NCBI GenBank assembly: GCA_016165875.1
Contig: JABBOT010000003.1
Location: 22,108,873-22,172,872, forward strand
Source of the DNA: Acanthopleura granulata
Taxonomy: Eukaryota > Mollusca > Polyplacophora > Chitonida > Chitonidae
DNA: 64,000 bases
Reading direction: 5' to 3'
The notes beneath the pieces are model-generated. The model was given only the letters and a program-made list of their open reading frames with translations, was not told the DNA's origin and made no database searches. Each line of letters opens with the position of its first letter. The first letter of the stretch is position 1. Shown one piece after another: positions 10,621 through 22,605 of this stretch. A program made the position numbers and the translations under genes.

Positions 10621-13600
10621 TCAGGGCGTATAGTGAGGTACCTGACAAATGGCGCTAGTTTTGACTGTATTCTGCCCAGGCACGTCCGCTCATACACGTG
10701 ACTGACGCCATACATGTGTCGCCATCGTATAAGTGGGGAAAAATTGAGTAAGGAACAGTCAAGTCATATAAATGAAGAATTTTCACCTTGAGCCAAATGT
10801 GCTGTCCTGTGATGTATCCAGCTTACCCTGAAACGGAAGAAAAACATCCGCTGAAAATTCTGAAGTCTTAGACAGGTAAAATATAAATAAAGCATTATTC
10901 ACCCTTCAAGTAGTTTGAAAATTTTTGACAAATTCCTACAATAAATGCCTTTCGTTTGAGTCTCAGTCCGAAACAATGGTGAGATTAGCATGATTTCACG
11001 TGATGAGGAAAAATATTCCGGCCTGTGAACCAAAATTACATTTCCATGTCTAGAACAGCACCATCAGTATCTCTATCCGACGAGGAACATTAATACACAC
11101 AGCAGAAGCCTTTACCATTTTGCAATACGAGGCCTTATTTATTAACCGACAAGACAGCTGCTCTCAGTCCGCTGACCACCCGATGCTGGTAACAGTTCTT
11201 GAAATTGTATGTTTGACGTGTTGTATGAAAGAAAAATAGCTAAATTGCTAAGACAAAACTACGGAAGGTTGTAAAAATCTAGCCACCAAACGCTTGGTAG
11301 TTGCTATCTGTAGATCTCTGCAAGGGCACGTGTGTACAAAGCATGGTGGGGCTTGAACTATGGGTTTAGTGTTTAATGTGATTATCAAGCCAACATCTTT
11401 TAAACCTGTGGTCTAGAAAATTCCAATAAATATCCATACACATTGAATAAAATATGGTTTGAAGTCTCTAAAGAAATCTGGACAAGGTCGTCTAGAAAGA
11501 AAATCAATGCTCGGCGGGAGCGTTTCATTTCGTATGGTGGTCTTTCGGTGACACAAGCATTTTATATTAGGTATGCCCAAGACTCTATCGTGTAAAAATG
11601 TTAATAACATTTTAACATAGATGAACTGGTTTGGGGAACAGTCATCTGTTACTTTCCAGCGCAATGTAAACCTTTCTTGTGCTCATCAAATACCTGAAAT
11701 AGCTGAAAGGCAGCAGGAGAAGCAACCCCCACCGACCTCAGAAATTCCACACTGGTCTGCTTGGTATCGCATGTGTTAATTAGATTAGACACTGCGCAGT
11801 ATTTTCTGTTGGTTTGTTCTTCTCTACGTCAGTGAGACCAAGTTTATCCAGTACGTGATTCCTCTTGTGCTATACAGCCGCGAAAACCTACCAGTTTCTT
11901 GGTCTTTCCCGGAAGCAACAGGTTGTCGCATATTGGCGTTTTCGCCGCCCAGGGAACAATTTAACAACAAGGTTTATTTTTGACCGCTTGGCTGTTTACC
12001 TCGTGGACCAGTTTCGAGACAGAATGTCTTAACTCAATCCTGATACTGAACAACACAGTGCGTATTTCGGTGGAATACTGAACAACTGATCGTAGGACGT
12101 GAGCGATCAAATCAACATGGCAATTAGTGGATGAATTAACTCGCTTATTCGGGCTCGCCGGGTAGTTTCCAGCCAGTTCGATTGGACACCTGTTTGTAAC
12201 TCTTCAAAAAGGTCCCCATAAATAACCGGTGTTTTCCATTTATTTTCAGCGTATTTTTTTTCTGTTTCCAGTATTTAGTATTATATGAAGTGTATTATAT
12301 ATAGCTTGTCCCCAGTGACCGTATGAGATCTCCGATCCATTTTCAGTGATGTTTGTGAAGGGGTTACAAAAGCACGGTCCCTACAGCACCAAGCCTACCG
12401 ACCCAGCTGTCACGAAACCAGACAGAAAACAAAATCTTCACATACATCAACCTGTGATGACACGAGCGCACAGATCATATAAACATAAGGAGGGTAATCA
12501 TTGTCCCAGCATTAGACACCTGTGCATAAAGACGATATCATTTTATTCAGTTAACGTCGTAGAGAATGATAGATCGGGGACATACACGTGAAGAACATTC
12601 TTCGCAAGTTACCGTTGCATATGTATCTGAATAAAAGTTTGGCTCAGTAAGTCAATACTTAACACATGGTAAACAGTTGAAAATAATTGTTGTTTATCGA
12701 TGCTCATTCTCACCGACTGGCGTTAGCAGGCCTGACCTATCCTGTCTCTCGGTCACACATGGCACGCTATGAGATCTCGGTCATTATCACGGACCGCTGA
12801 TCTCATGGGAAATAAGTATTTGCGCAACGCAAAATTGCATTGCCGTGTGACAGAATTGAGGTATTGGTCAGAGGTATAATGTCGGTACCAAAGCACATGT
12901 TCTTGTATGAAGGAGAAGTGAGATAGCGACGCTCAGATTCCTCGCAGGCTACGAACATGTCTTGATGTGAATAATGGAGGAGAGTGACTCAAAAGGCTAA
13001 AGTACATCTAGGGTCTGTGTAAGATTGTTAATCAACATGGTGCTTTATAAACAATTACAATCCAAACTGGAATGAGAACCTAATTCAACTCGACTGCAAT
13101 TAGTATTTAATCAGAATTAGACTACGAGTTTGATGTTTGACTCGGGTGTTGTGCCTAGAACATCGACCGTCTCCCTGTATCCATAAAAACTACCAATTCC
13201 TTACCTCTTACATCTAACAGTTGTTGTTTCTGACACGTCTTTCGGGCAATTTGTTTAAGGTTCGGTCTTGCATTTAATTATTTACTCGGAACGCCACTTC
13301 CTGCTTTATGTGGTGTACATGCAGATTGGACTGGGCGCTTGGAATCACTGGGATTGAATACAAAACGCATGCGCTTATGGACTATTACCGTGGGGTGTAC
13401 ACTTAATGAGAATGTTACGTTCTGGCCAGAATTTGTCCATCTCTAGTGTTTGGAGCCGTTTACCGATTGCTGCTTTTTATCCAGTAGCCTAGGATAAAAA
13501 TACACTGGACCCTGTCATTTAATAACAGTAACCTCACATCCTGAACGACGGTTGAAATATTTCATAGGATTCAGAGTTGTGGATGTGTTTTCTACACTGC

Positions 13601-14459
13601 CAGGCAATTCTTCTTTCAGCCCTCCCAGACTGAGTCGCCGTCCTTTAATAATGTAAGTGTTACATCCATGCAGCCTGTATGTTATCTGGGTGACGAGAAA
13701 CATACTATTCACTCCTTGGCTTAGGGAGCAAACAGTGTTGGATGGAGGCTCCACAAGAATCTAACTAATGCACAATCAGGCCTGAACAAAAAAATTACCG
13801 GAGTGTATAAATACAAGACCAGTTTGGAATCCCGAGAGACCTAGAGCCGGAAGAAGCAGCTTACATCGCCTGAATATTTGACAAATTATTCGCGCACATT
13901 TCCCGACGGGAAATACAATCAATCTGGGTAGAAAGGTGATTTTTCCAAACGATGTCAACCCCGTTTGATCTCTGGCAGACAGTTTACGACAAACAATTTT
14001 CTTTATGACAAGCCCTGGTCCCAGAAAGATGTAATTTCGCCCCGGTCATATCTTTGTAATCCATCAGAATTCGACCCTAACCACGGGCTTCGGGCTACCC
14101 ACGCCCCTTCACACGATCTCTCAGCCAATTGTATTGATTCGCAAAGATATATAAAGACTGTCCGAAAATGTGAAAAAACATTTGACCAAGCTGTTTATGG
14201 ATGGATTTTTTGTTCATGAGCCGTAAATTTTATGGTTGATGTAAAGAAACAGAAGACTGACGGTGTGGTTCACGCTTACGGCGCGGGGATATCAAATAGA
14301 GTAGCAGGGCGATTAAAACGCGTCTTTTATGTTGTCTGCGAGCAAGTGTTTGCGCCAACGAAGCGTGTGTACTGATTTCTACAGGCACGTCCCAGCGGTA
14401 TCATATCAGCCTGGCTCTACTTGAAGGCCCGGTCCTTAATACATACAGGGAAACCGTGT
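10621..14459. other. Non-coding stretch, nothing recognised apart from a hairpin
   Basis: No tandem array, SINE, tRNA or known protein motif was seen. Open frames are all under 90 codons. The frame at 12346-12591 (plus, 81 codons) is lysine, histidine and proline rich and has no recognisable domain. A hairpin at 12769-12806 is listed separately. Confidence 0.5.
12769..12806. repeat. Imperfect hairpin
   Basis: ATGAGATCTCGGTC at 12769-12782 is nearly complementary to GGACCGCTGATCTCAT at 12791-12806, with an 8-base spacer. There is no U-run typical of a terminator. Its role is unknown and it may be chance. Confidence 0.5.
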
Positions 14460-15110
14460 GGACAATCCCTAATCGGAGCGCATCTCACCGAGATCTTCTC
14501 TTCCCCGCAAACATCAGATAAATGGCTTCATGGGCAATAGCCGAGATATGGATTTAACTATAAATCCAATAACACATCGCCGATTGCCCAAAATGATTGG
14601 AGTCTGGCCTCGCCGTAACAAATAACGATGCGGTAATGAAGTGGGAGATCTAATATTCTACCCTTAATGATTCATAATAAAAAGTTTTCTTCTAATATTG
14701 GGGTCACGTAGGTTTATTTTATACCTTTTATCAGGCAGTACCTTTTAAGACAATGTAATGTGTTTGCAAGTTGCCTTTAAATGGCAATTTTAGAAATATT
14801 CTTCAAGAATATTAATTTTGGCTCACGGCGAATATCTGGTCAGAGAAATTAGAATAAGAATGTAACGATTGCTGCTCGGGGCTTTACACACAATGCATTA
14901 CTATTTATTACAGCTAATTGGCTAGATAATATGTAAATGTGAGTTATCGCCTGTTTCACTACACTATTATTAGGTTGCATGATCAAAGAAGAGTGTGCAT
15001 AGCCCACGGTTAGCAATATTTACAATGATAATACAATAGTAACTTTGGAAAGTAAAAAAGTCGGTTATCCGATTTACGTAAATTCACGATGTAAAGCCGG
15101 GTGGAACAAT
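14460..15110. other. Motif-rich unique sequence, possible regulatory region (speculative)
   Basis: This stretch contains a nested hairpin at 14532-14589: outer arms GGGCAAT and ATTGCCC, inner palindrome TGGATTTA-ACTA-TAAATCCA. Short motifs resembling developmental transcription-factor sites are close together: GGGTCACGTAGG, CAGCTAATTGG, ATGTAAATGTGAG and ATCAAAG. Such short motifs occur often by chance. I see no promoter, exon or transcript evidence. Only conservation or chromatin data could make this more than a guess. Confidence 0.2.
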
Positions 15111-16910
15111 TCTCAGTATATACGTCAACGATAGCAAGTAAAGCGCTTCGTGGTGCATCCATGGAAGTAGATGAATAAGTCACGCAGAAAATCAGTTATA
15201 ACGGGCGTGGGAAAAACTTGTCGTGTTTTTTATTTGAAGTGGAGATCTTCTTTTCACTTCTTTGTTCTTTGTTCTTTGTTCTCTCTATACGTGGAAATAT
15301 GGTTCTGCATGCAGAAAGTCAGAGAAAAACCTTCTCGACTTTTGACACACAAAGAAGTGCGTCATTTATCTGACTCGATTTCGCAGGTGGATTGCTTATG
15401 GTATGAGGTGTGGGGCCAGACATATCTCAAATTTCGATACGCTAATATATCTAGGTGGACCCATCCTAGTTTGTTTATATCTGAGTGACGGATTTCCACA
15501 AATACACTTCTGGCCATTCCGTGTTTTTTTCAGATGGGTTTGTTCTGGAATATTCTTCCCGAAACCGTGGATTATCTTCACGTTGAAGGATAAATACCTT
15601 ACCCGCAGCCATGAGAGAAAATCAATGGCTGGTTTGATTTTGTTGCATATCTTACCCTCTCACTAACTTTTGTTAAAGGTCTATTTCTGTACATATATGG
15701 CACTATTAAAATTTTTATCACTGAATCATTTAGTTTTGGTATTAATTTGAATGAGTGTAGGTTTTATTTTTTCACATATCAGATGCCCAGTTTTTAAAGG
15801 ACAACTCATATTAGGTTTTGGTTTACAGACAAGGTCCGCATTATTTTGTTGATGGGAAAGTAAACATTGTGACTCACGAGTGTCCAGTGCCAATTTATCG
15901 CGGCTCTACAAAGGTCAGGCCTCTGGACAGTACCCGCCTGGTTGGTTTTACATGCGCGAACGTGAGTCACTTAATGTTATGAGACGCCAAAAACAAGTTC
16001 CAACCTAAATTTGTCCCAGAGGCTGTCTGCGTATAAGTAGCTTTGTCTTCTGCAACGGAGAGAACAAGAAAAAATTATGCTACTCAAGACCTATTTTAAT
16101 GCCTCAAAACAATTGACGCCATTACTGGCGAGTCGAGTAGGAAAAGTGCTTGACCATTATGGCTCACATTTCACTGAACAATTTCCATAATGATGGCAAT
16201 TAGAGTGACCAGTTAAATTCCCTGTGCGTAAGGCTAGACGGAATACATTGATGAATGGCCTGTCCGTCAGTGAAACACAGACTGCTGTAAAACACGCTCG
16301 GACAAGCAGACACCCACGGTCCAGAAAAACAAATATTATACAAGCAAAGAAACGATTACAGTCCAATGGATAGACGTGAGTTCATATCTCATGTCTCCTA
16401 AATGTCAATGAATTCATTCCGATTCATGTTTTACACGACCTACAGAATCGCCAGTCAAATAAGAAATACACTAGATATTATAGCCCTCAATCTATCATGG
16501 GTAGATCCGATACAAATAGGCATATGTGTCTGTATTCGAGGGGTGTCTTCTGAGAAGATCAATGTGCACTATGTAAAGTTGCATTACATTCAAAGAATTG
16601 ACGCCCGTAGCTTTTGTGGAAAGCGTTACCCTTAAAACCAGTCATGTCTCGCTCTATGTCGTCGCACTGTCCTTTAGGTGTATGTTAGATATAGAACAAG
16701 AAGCACACATTTTTCCACGGCTTTGTAGTGATCTTACGACCGTAAACATGATCTTGAATGTAACAATAAAATGATCTTACGATGATATACTGTAGCACAT
16801 CAAAGCATATGTTGTGGAAGGCAATGTAACATTTGTAACCGATAAATCGGTTGGGTGAATCAGTTAAAAAACGTTCAAACAATACATACGTGAGCACCAG
16901 ATCGTTCAAT
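15111..16910. other. Non-coding stretch, nothing recognised
   Basis: The open frames at 15171-15488 and 15403-15666 (plus) overlap in different phases. Both are rich in aromatic residues, as expected from AT-rich non-coding DNA. Neither shows a domain or a convincing splice-site pair. Nothing else stands out. Confidence 0.45.
15261..15281 (+). repeat. Short tandem repeat, TTTGTTC x3
   Basis: Three perfect copies of a 7-base unit. It is a minor microsatellite-like run inside otherwise unremarkable sequence. Confidence 0.8.
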
Positions 16911-17045
16911 GAGCCACCACTTGTCTGAGTGGTTAAGACTCTGGTCTGTCAATCGCGAGGACACACGAGCTGTGGGTTCAGTTCTGGACCTGGATTATGT
17001 TGCCCCCCCCCCCAACTCTCACTGGTGTAGGGCGGTGGTGTACCG
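16911..17045 (+). mobile_element. tRNA-like SINE fragment (family C)
   Basis: The segment reads like a tRNA head. The box A-like part is TGAGTGGTTAAGACTCTGG, the anticodon-arm region is TCTGTCAATCGCGAGG, and the box B-like part is GTGGGTTCAGTTCTGGACC. A C10-11 run follows near 17002. No clean acceptor stem pairs across the ends and no TSD is evident, so it is not a functional tRNA gene. A similar but poorer piece (GGGTTAAGACTCTGCTAACC) lies near 24761. This is a third SINE family or a decayed tRNA pseudogene. Confidence 0.5.
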
Positions 17046-17282
17046 CGAATACCTGGACCACCATGACTGGAAATGGGTAAGTGTTGGGGCAACTGGAATT
17101 ACTTGAATTTTAGTTTCATTGTGAAAGCTACACTGCATAAATTCTACCCAAGCTGGGTACAATGCCGGGTATGTCATCTTGCTGTGTATTTCTTTCATTA
17201 TTCCCACAATTAGAAAAGGCAAACCTTACCCAGTAACACAAAAATGAACACGCTGAGCACATTAACTACTGTGTACAAGTTA

Positions 17283-17475
17283 GAGACAATTTCGTTAATA
17301 GGCAGAGAATCTATCGTTACAAGGTAGAGAAACGATCGGTACTATCTGGAAAAATTGTTGTCGTTAGAAGGCAGAGAAACTATCGTAACAATTCTAAAAA
17401 TTTTATAGGTACAAGGTAAAGAAATTATCTGTAGTAGGTAGAAAAAGTATCTTTCAGGCAAAGAAACAGCAGTAT
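17283..17475 (+). repeat. Degenerate ~22-bp tandem repeat
   Basis: Variants of GGCAGAGAAACTATCGTTAC recur about every 20-26 bases: GGCAGAGAATCTATCG, GGTAGAGAAACGATCG, GGCAGAGAAACTATCG, GGTAAAGAAATTATC, GGTAGAAAAAGTATC and GGCAAAGAAAC. The array is old and loses register. It is separate from the 22-bp minisatellite at 22 kb and does not share its sequence. Confidence 0.65.
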
Positions 17476-17479
17476 ATAA

Positions 17480-20400
17480 GAAAAGAAAACATTTTCTACG
17501 TATTTATTTCGCAGAAATGCATTGCAAGATATAATAATGCTTTATTTAGAACCTGATACAAGTTTACCTTCGTGTCCTTTAGAAAGCTTATATGCACCCT
17601 TAGATTTGGCATGAAAGTAATGTCAAGTTTAGGGAGCACATATATGGGGGTTTACGGAATGCCCCCATTTTTCTGTGTTCACACCTCTTGTAAACATTTC
17701 AGACCTGACAGTAACAAATGCGAGCAAGCTTCGGTGTGTGGCCCCTTCAGTTTCCGACGTGTCACAGGAACAAGAAATGCTACTCAAAACGTCTCGAATT
17801 ACATTTGTCTCGAATTGGGACAGGAAAGCTTCATACCGATGGAGCTGACCTATGTGCAGGTATCAGCTTTGTGAGCATTGATGAAAGTCTGGCAAGGCAA
17901 CAAGCTTGAAAGCTTGTGTACTCTAGATTTGCGTTCTTTTATCTTGGCCTCGAAATTGCAATAAAAAATGCTTAAGAGCTAAATTTTTTCTAGAAGGACG
18001 ACTGTCTTAGAGAAAAATGAGAGTGTTTCAAAATGTCGGATAGCTGTGAAAGCCAATTTACATTTCCAAATATAGAAATATGATAGCACCCCCGCTCTTG
18101 CGATAGACATACCGAGGCAATATTACAACGAACTGCCTGACAGAGGTATGGTACTAAATAAAACTGTTACCGCAAAGAATTGTATACGAGTTGGTACACA
18201 AAGACAGTTTTATGCTTTCATAGTTGAATTTCGAACGACAGAGACACATTTCCAGTTAATGGCGGATATTGCGGCCATGCAATATACTGACAATGCCTTT
18301 TGGTCACAAATATGAGCAAGGAAATCTGAACATATCTCCTTAAATTGATTACACAGATATCGATCGTTAATAAATCAGTCATCGATAACTATATCCAACG
18401 ACAGTTTATTAACCATTACATATCATAAACAACCCATATTGACTGCATGTAATATTATATATATTGTAACGCTAACTCTTGGTCGAGAATAAATTAAAAC
18501 AGATCTCCTTTTTTGAATGACGCCATGACTGTCAAGCGACATATTGCAAGTTCGGAAAATATTCTGTTGTCAGATTTCTCATATACAGTAGCTTATCAAT
18601 GATATAGTCAGTCAGTATATATTCATTTCTCCTTCCTTCAGACCTTATACATGTTATTTATGAGTGTCTGCACGTGTACTGCCGCATGAATCAGCTGTTT
18701 TGTTGTCTTACAGCGTACACCAGAATATTTCACTCATATGACGGCAGTCGGGTGTATCCATGACCTACATCTGGCACGGCCCGACGGAAACTGGCAGCCT
18801 AAAAAAGTGGTACTTTTTTATGGCACAGGATTGTGCCGCAGAGGTGAATGATACTGACATTTGGTACCGTTGTATGAGTGTTGAATGCTTGTAAATAGCT
18901 AGTCGAGTGGAATACATCCAATGCAAAGCTGATTCTTCAGTTTGTGGACATATGTTCATGATGAAGCAGGAGGAAGAGGTATGCCCTTGTGCTTTGGTCA
19001 TTGTACGGCAGCAGATTTAAGGATTTGTAACCTATCTGTTTTAGCGCTATTCGATTCAGCTGCGCATGAGAATTGGAGTGAAAGGAGTTATTATGGTTAG
19101 CTTTTGATTAAGTTCCTTTCCAGCGAAACAGAATGCACCGGCAACAAACTCCGGACAATGAAGGTTTGAGTGAAAATAGAGACAATTAAATTGGGACCTA
19201 CCAGTAACTTCCTTGCAATGACCTTGCTGGCCAAGGTCAGTCGATATAGACGTCCAGAATGGCAAATTTCACCGCGACTCCATTTGGACACCACTGCTGA
19301 TTGTAGTCATTTGACAAGGAACAATAGTTGGGTGCTAAGTACCATTTCCTGTGCTTCCTGGGAACTCCACCATCATTTAGAAGATAACACCATGGGTCTA
19401 TTAAAAGCGTCTGTCCGCTAAAAGCAGTTTTCAAAATTATTTTAAATGTGAAAATGCTCACAACCTTGGAATAAAATCGAAAATAAAATTGTAGATGGGA
19501 CTTTTACATTTAAAAGTTACAGGTTTTCAAAGGCAAATGAAAGGCGGAGAAAGACAGAGAGATAATTTATTTATAGTAAGTTTGATGACCTATGCCTTAT
19601 TGATTTGTGTCAAATTTTAAGTTTTAGATTTTAGGCACATTCACCCCTTGACGTCTTGATGAAATATTCTATATTTTCTCAAGCTTTTTGTCACTTATTA
19701 GTGATGAGTTTTAAGTGACTTATGTACTTTGATTTTACGACAGTGGGATGATCAAAGCATTGGTTCACGGTGTATTTGTAGTTCATTGGAACACTGCGTC
19801 TCGAATGGGCAGAACAGCTAATCGACTTTCCATGACACTATTAAACAGCGCGAAGATGTCCCAAGAGTGACAATTTCAGTGCTTAGGCGGGGCATTGTCA
19901 GTGGATTGTTGATAACTCTTTGAATTGAGGAGTAGGTACTGTATACACGTAGGTGGCTGAATTACTGAGGCTGGAGTTTCAGGCGAGATCTGAGACAGTC
20001 GGTGAGTTTCAAACGAATGGCTCGGGACGTAGTCTACGAAATCACAGTCCACTAACGTAACTGATTAGATCTATAGGTCCATTCAAGGCAGACAGATTCA
20101 ATAGACGATCGGACTGGAAGGGTCAGATATATATCACCCTACTCGCTGGTTGATTTTGCCGCACCAGATGCTTCCTTTAGCGTCATTCAGTTGGAGATGG
20201 AGAGACTTTAGCGATTACATTGATAACATGCGGGTAATGTGTCGCCGTGAAGTCCGTCTAGCCATTCAGTCTTAATTAATAACCCTCTGTTATAACGGAA
20301 AGGTAAGGCAGCGTCGGAGACAAACTTAATAATACCTGAGCTTACACAATCTGTTTGCAATAACGGACCAACAGGGGCCCAGGCCTTCCTCGATTACCTT

Positions 20401-20750
20401 TCCGTCTACCATAGCAGCCTGTCACTTACCATTTATCCATTATTGAGCAATTTACCTTCATCATTCCTATATTAAGTTTTCCCGGAAAGTTGCGAACTTT
20501 CGGAAAATTACTTACAGGTCTAGTCTAATCTGAAATTTTAGCTTCAGGAGTAAAACAAATACAGAAACAAGCACTCTTGATTTAAGTTGTTTATTTTCAA
20601 TTTTTTTTTGGTCTGTTTTTTTTTTTGTTACAAAAAAGACAGTTATATTTATGGGTGGCAGAAACCGGCCAGGCTCTGGCAAAAGCATTGTGACTGACTT
20701 AAACCTTTAGTGAAACCAGTCAGGCCTGTATTCTAACAAATGAACTTACT
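17480..20750. other. Non-coding stretch, nothing recognised
   Basis: Open frames on both strands at 19056-19461 overlap one another in every phase and have no recognisable domain. At about 20480-20510 there is a short perfect hairpin, GGAAAGTT-GCG-AACTTTC. Nothing else is supported. Confidence 0.45.
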
Positions 20751-20756
20751 GATCAA

Positions 20757-20935
20757 CACTGTGAGTTCAAGCCCAGCTCACGGCAGCTTCATGTCCGACC
20801 GTTTGTGGGAAGGTCTGCCAACATCCTTGGGATGGCCGTCGGTTTCACCCGGTTTACTCCCAACATAATGCTGACCGCAGTCGTATAAGTGAAATATTCT
20901 TGAACATGAGCTAAAATACAAAATAAATAAAAATA
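20757..20935 (+). mobile_element. tRNA-derived SINE (family A), head decayed
   Basis: Box B-like GTGAGTTCAAGCCCAGCTCA is followed by the family A body: CCGACCGTTTGTGGGAAGG, TCTGCCA, GGATGGCCGTCGG, CCGGTTTACTCCC and AACATAATGCTGACC. The tail reads GTCGTATAAGTGAAATATTC, TTGA and an AATAAATAA-type run. The box A region upstream is no longer clear. The minus-strand copy at 33136-33321 keeps that head. Confidence 0.8.
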
Positions 20936-21574
20936 CTGATAGACGCCTAGTTGTGTCCCGATAGAACTGATCAGACACCTGTGCGAGCGACGACCCCACC
21001 TTTCAATGTTGGTTTTAATGTTACTTATTTACGACAATTTAGTTTAAAACCTGTCGGTGAGGTTGGCCGGAGTCAACAGTGCTGCAATAAGCTGTACATT
21101 CGTTGTTAATATGTATACATACAATCATAGTTCAAAAGAGCATTTACTCAGAGAAAAAATAGGTTTGCAGGATACATGAACATATAAAAAGCTCTTTTTT
21201 GCCACCTGTTCTAGATGGATTAATCCTGATGGCCTTGCTTATCTTCCATAGAGTAAATCCCCGTGCAACTTGATCACATCACACCCAAATATCTCCCCAT
21301 CCAAATTTTCAGCAAACCACTGCGTCAAAGCAGCAAAAAACTCCTATATATTTTAAAACGTCAATCTAACCCTTCCTTGCGTTGTATAAAATATATAATG
21401 TTAAGGTAGGTCAAAAATGACTTTCCTGGTTTCGCTTCGGCTGGCCGTTTATGCTTTGATTTCCGGAATATTTTATTATTTTTTCTCAGTTTGAAGCGAA
21501 AAACAATCAAATAAAAATCCATCTCATTTGTAATTCGGTTTTTTGTCCCTGCTGTCCACAATCCCATGACATAT
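20936..21574. other. Non-coding stretch, nothing recognised
   Basis: AT-rich sequence between a SINE and the poly-G repeat. No feature recognised. Confidence 0.45.
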
Positions 21575-21709
21575 GAAATTAGCTGGGGGGGGGGGGCCTA
21601 AAAAACGGAATAAAGAACCGAAATTAGCTGGGGGGGGGGCCCTAAAAACGGAATAAACAACCGAAATTAGCTGGGGGGGGCCCCTAAAAAACGGAATAAA
21701 CAACCGAAA
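21575..21709 (+). repeat. ~44-bp tandem repeat carrying long G tracts
   Basis: Three units start GAAATTAGCTGGG at 21575, 21620 and 21663, and a partial fourth starts at 21705. Periods are 45, 43 and 42 bp. Each unit has a G run followed by C's, then TAAAAAACGGAATAAACAACC. The tracts run G12C2, G10C3 and G8C4, a stepwise change along the array. The minus-strand frame through it encodes a repeated GPPPPANFG-like peptide, which I take as a by-product of the repeat. Confidence 0.9.
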
Positions 21710-22054
21710 TCTGTCAGGTACCGAATAAAATCCCTCATTTAAATCCACAGTCGAAGGAACAAGCGCTGTTAGCGCATAGTTCAGGAATCAGAGAGGAGCA
21801 TTTCTAAGTTAAAAATTAAGTAATAAGTTTCAAGATGATGGGCACTTCCTATGACCCAACGGTGTTGTCGTGCTGCTACAACGATAGTTGTGATATTGTT
21901 AACAATTTTTTAAACATGACTATTTGCTATTAGTTCTTAAATGCCTTTCTAGATTTGTACGTCAGTTAAAACTGATTCTTGTGTTGAGAAGATGTTACGA
22001 AGATGTAATTTCACTCGCTTAAAATTAAATTTCACAAATCTGAACATGAAACTC

Positions 22055-22605
22055 CGCTCTTCTGAAGATGTCCTGAAGATATCATTCCACTGTTCTAAAA
22101 ATGGGTCTAGATACTGTTTTGAAGATTTATTTTATGTTCTGGAGAGATACATTTATCTCTACTAACGTGAAGATGGATCTCCAATATTTTGATGTATCTC
22201 ATTTGCTTTCAAGATGTATCTCTAATGCTTTGATAATGTATCTCTAATCTTCTGAAGATGTATCTCTAGTGTTCTGGAAAAGAATTTTTAGACTTCAGAA
22301 GATGTGCCTCTGGTACTCTGAACACGTACCTCTAATACTGGGAACATGTATCTCTAGTGTTCTCACGATGGGTCTCTTGTGTTCTGAAGAAATCTCTTAG
22401 AATTCTGAAATGTGTTCCTAGTGTTCTGTAGATGTACTCTTAATGTTTTTAAGATGTATCGCTAGTGGTCTCAAAGTGTATCGTTTGTACCACGTCGGCA
22501 GTATCCAAGTTATATCTTGGCCAGGCTAGTGTTTTGAAGATGGAGTTCTAGAGCTCTAACTTTGTATTTCTAAACTTCTGAATGTGTATCCACTGAAGAT
22601 GCGCA
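22055..22605 (+). repeat. 22-bp minisatellite
   Basis: The unit is approximately AAGATGTATCTCTAATGTTCTG. About a dozen consecutive units from roughly 22210 to 22470 keep a 22-bp register, with lengths of 21-23. More decayed units extend to either side. Divergence between units is high, so it is an old array. A second, more eroded patch at 22535-22605 follows a break. Confidence 0.85.

Noticed and set aside
16911..16990. Functional tRNA gene
   Set aside because: Box A and box B-like sequences are present, but no acceptor stem pairs across the ends and the spacing leaves no standard cloverleaf. A SINE or pseudogene is the better reading.
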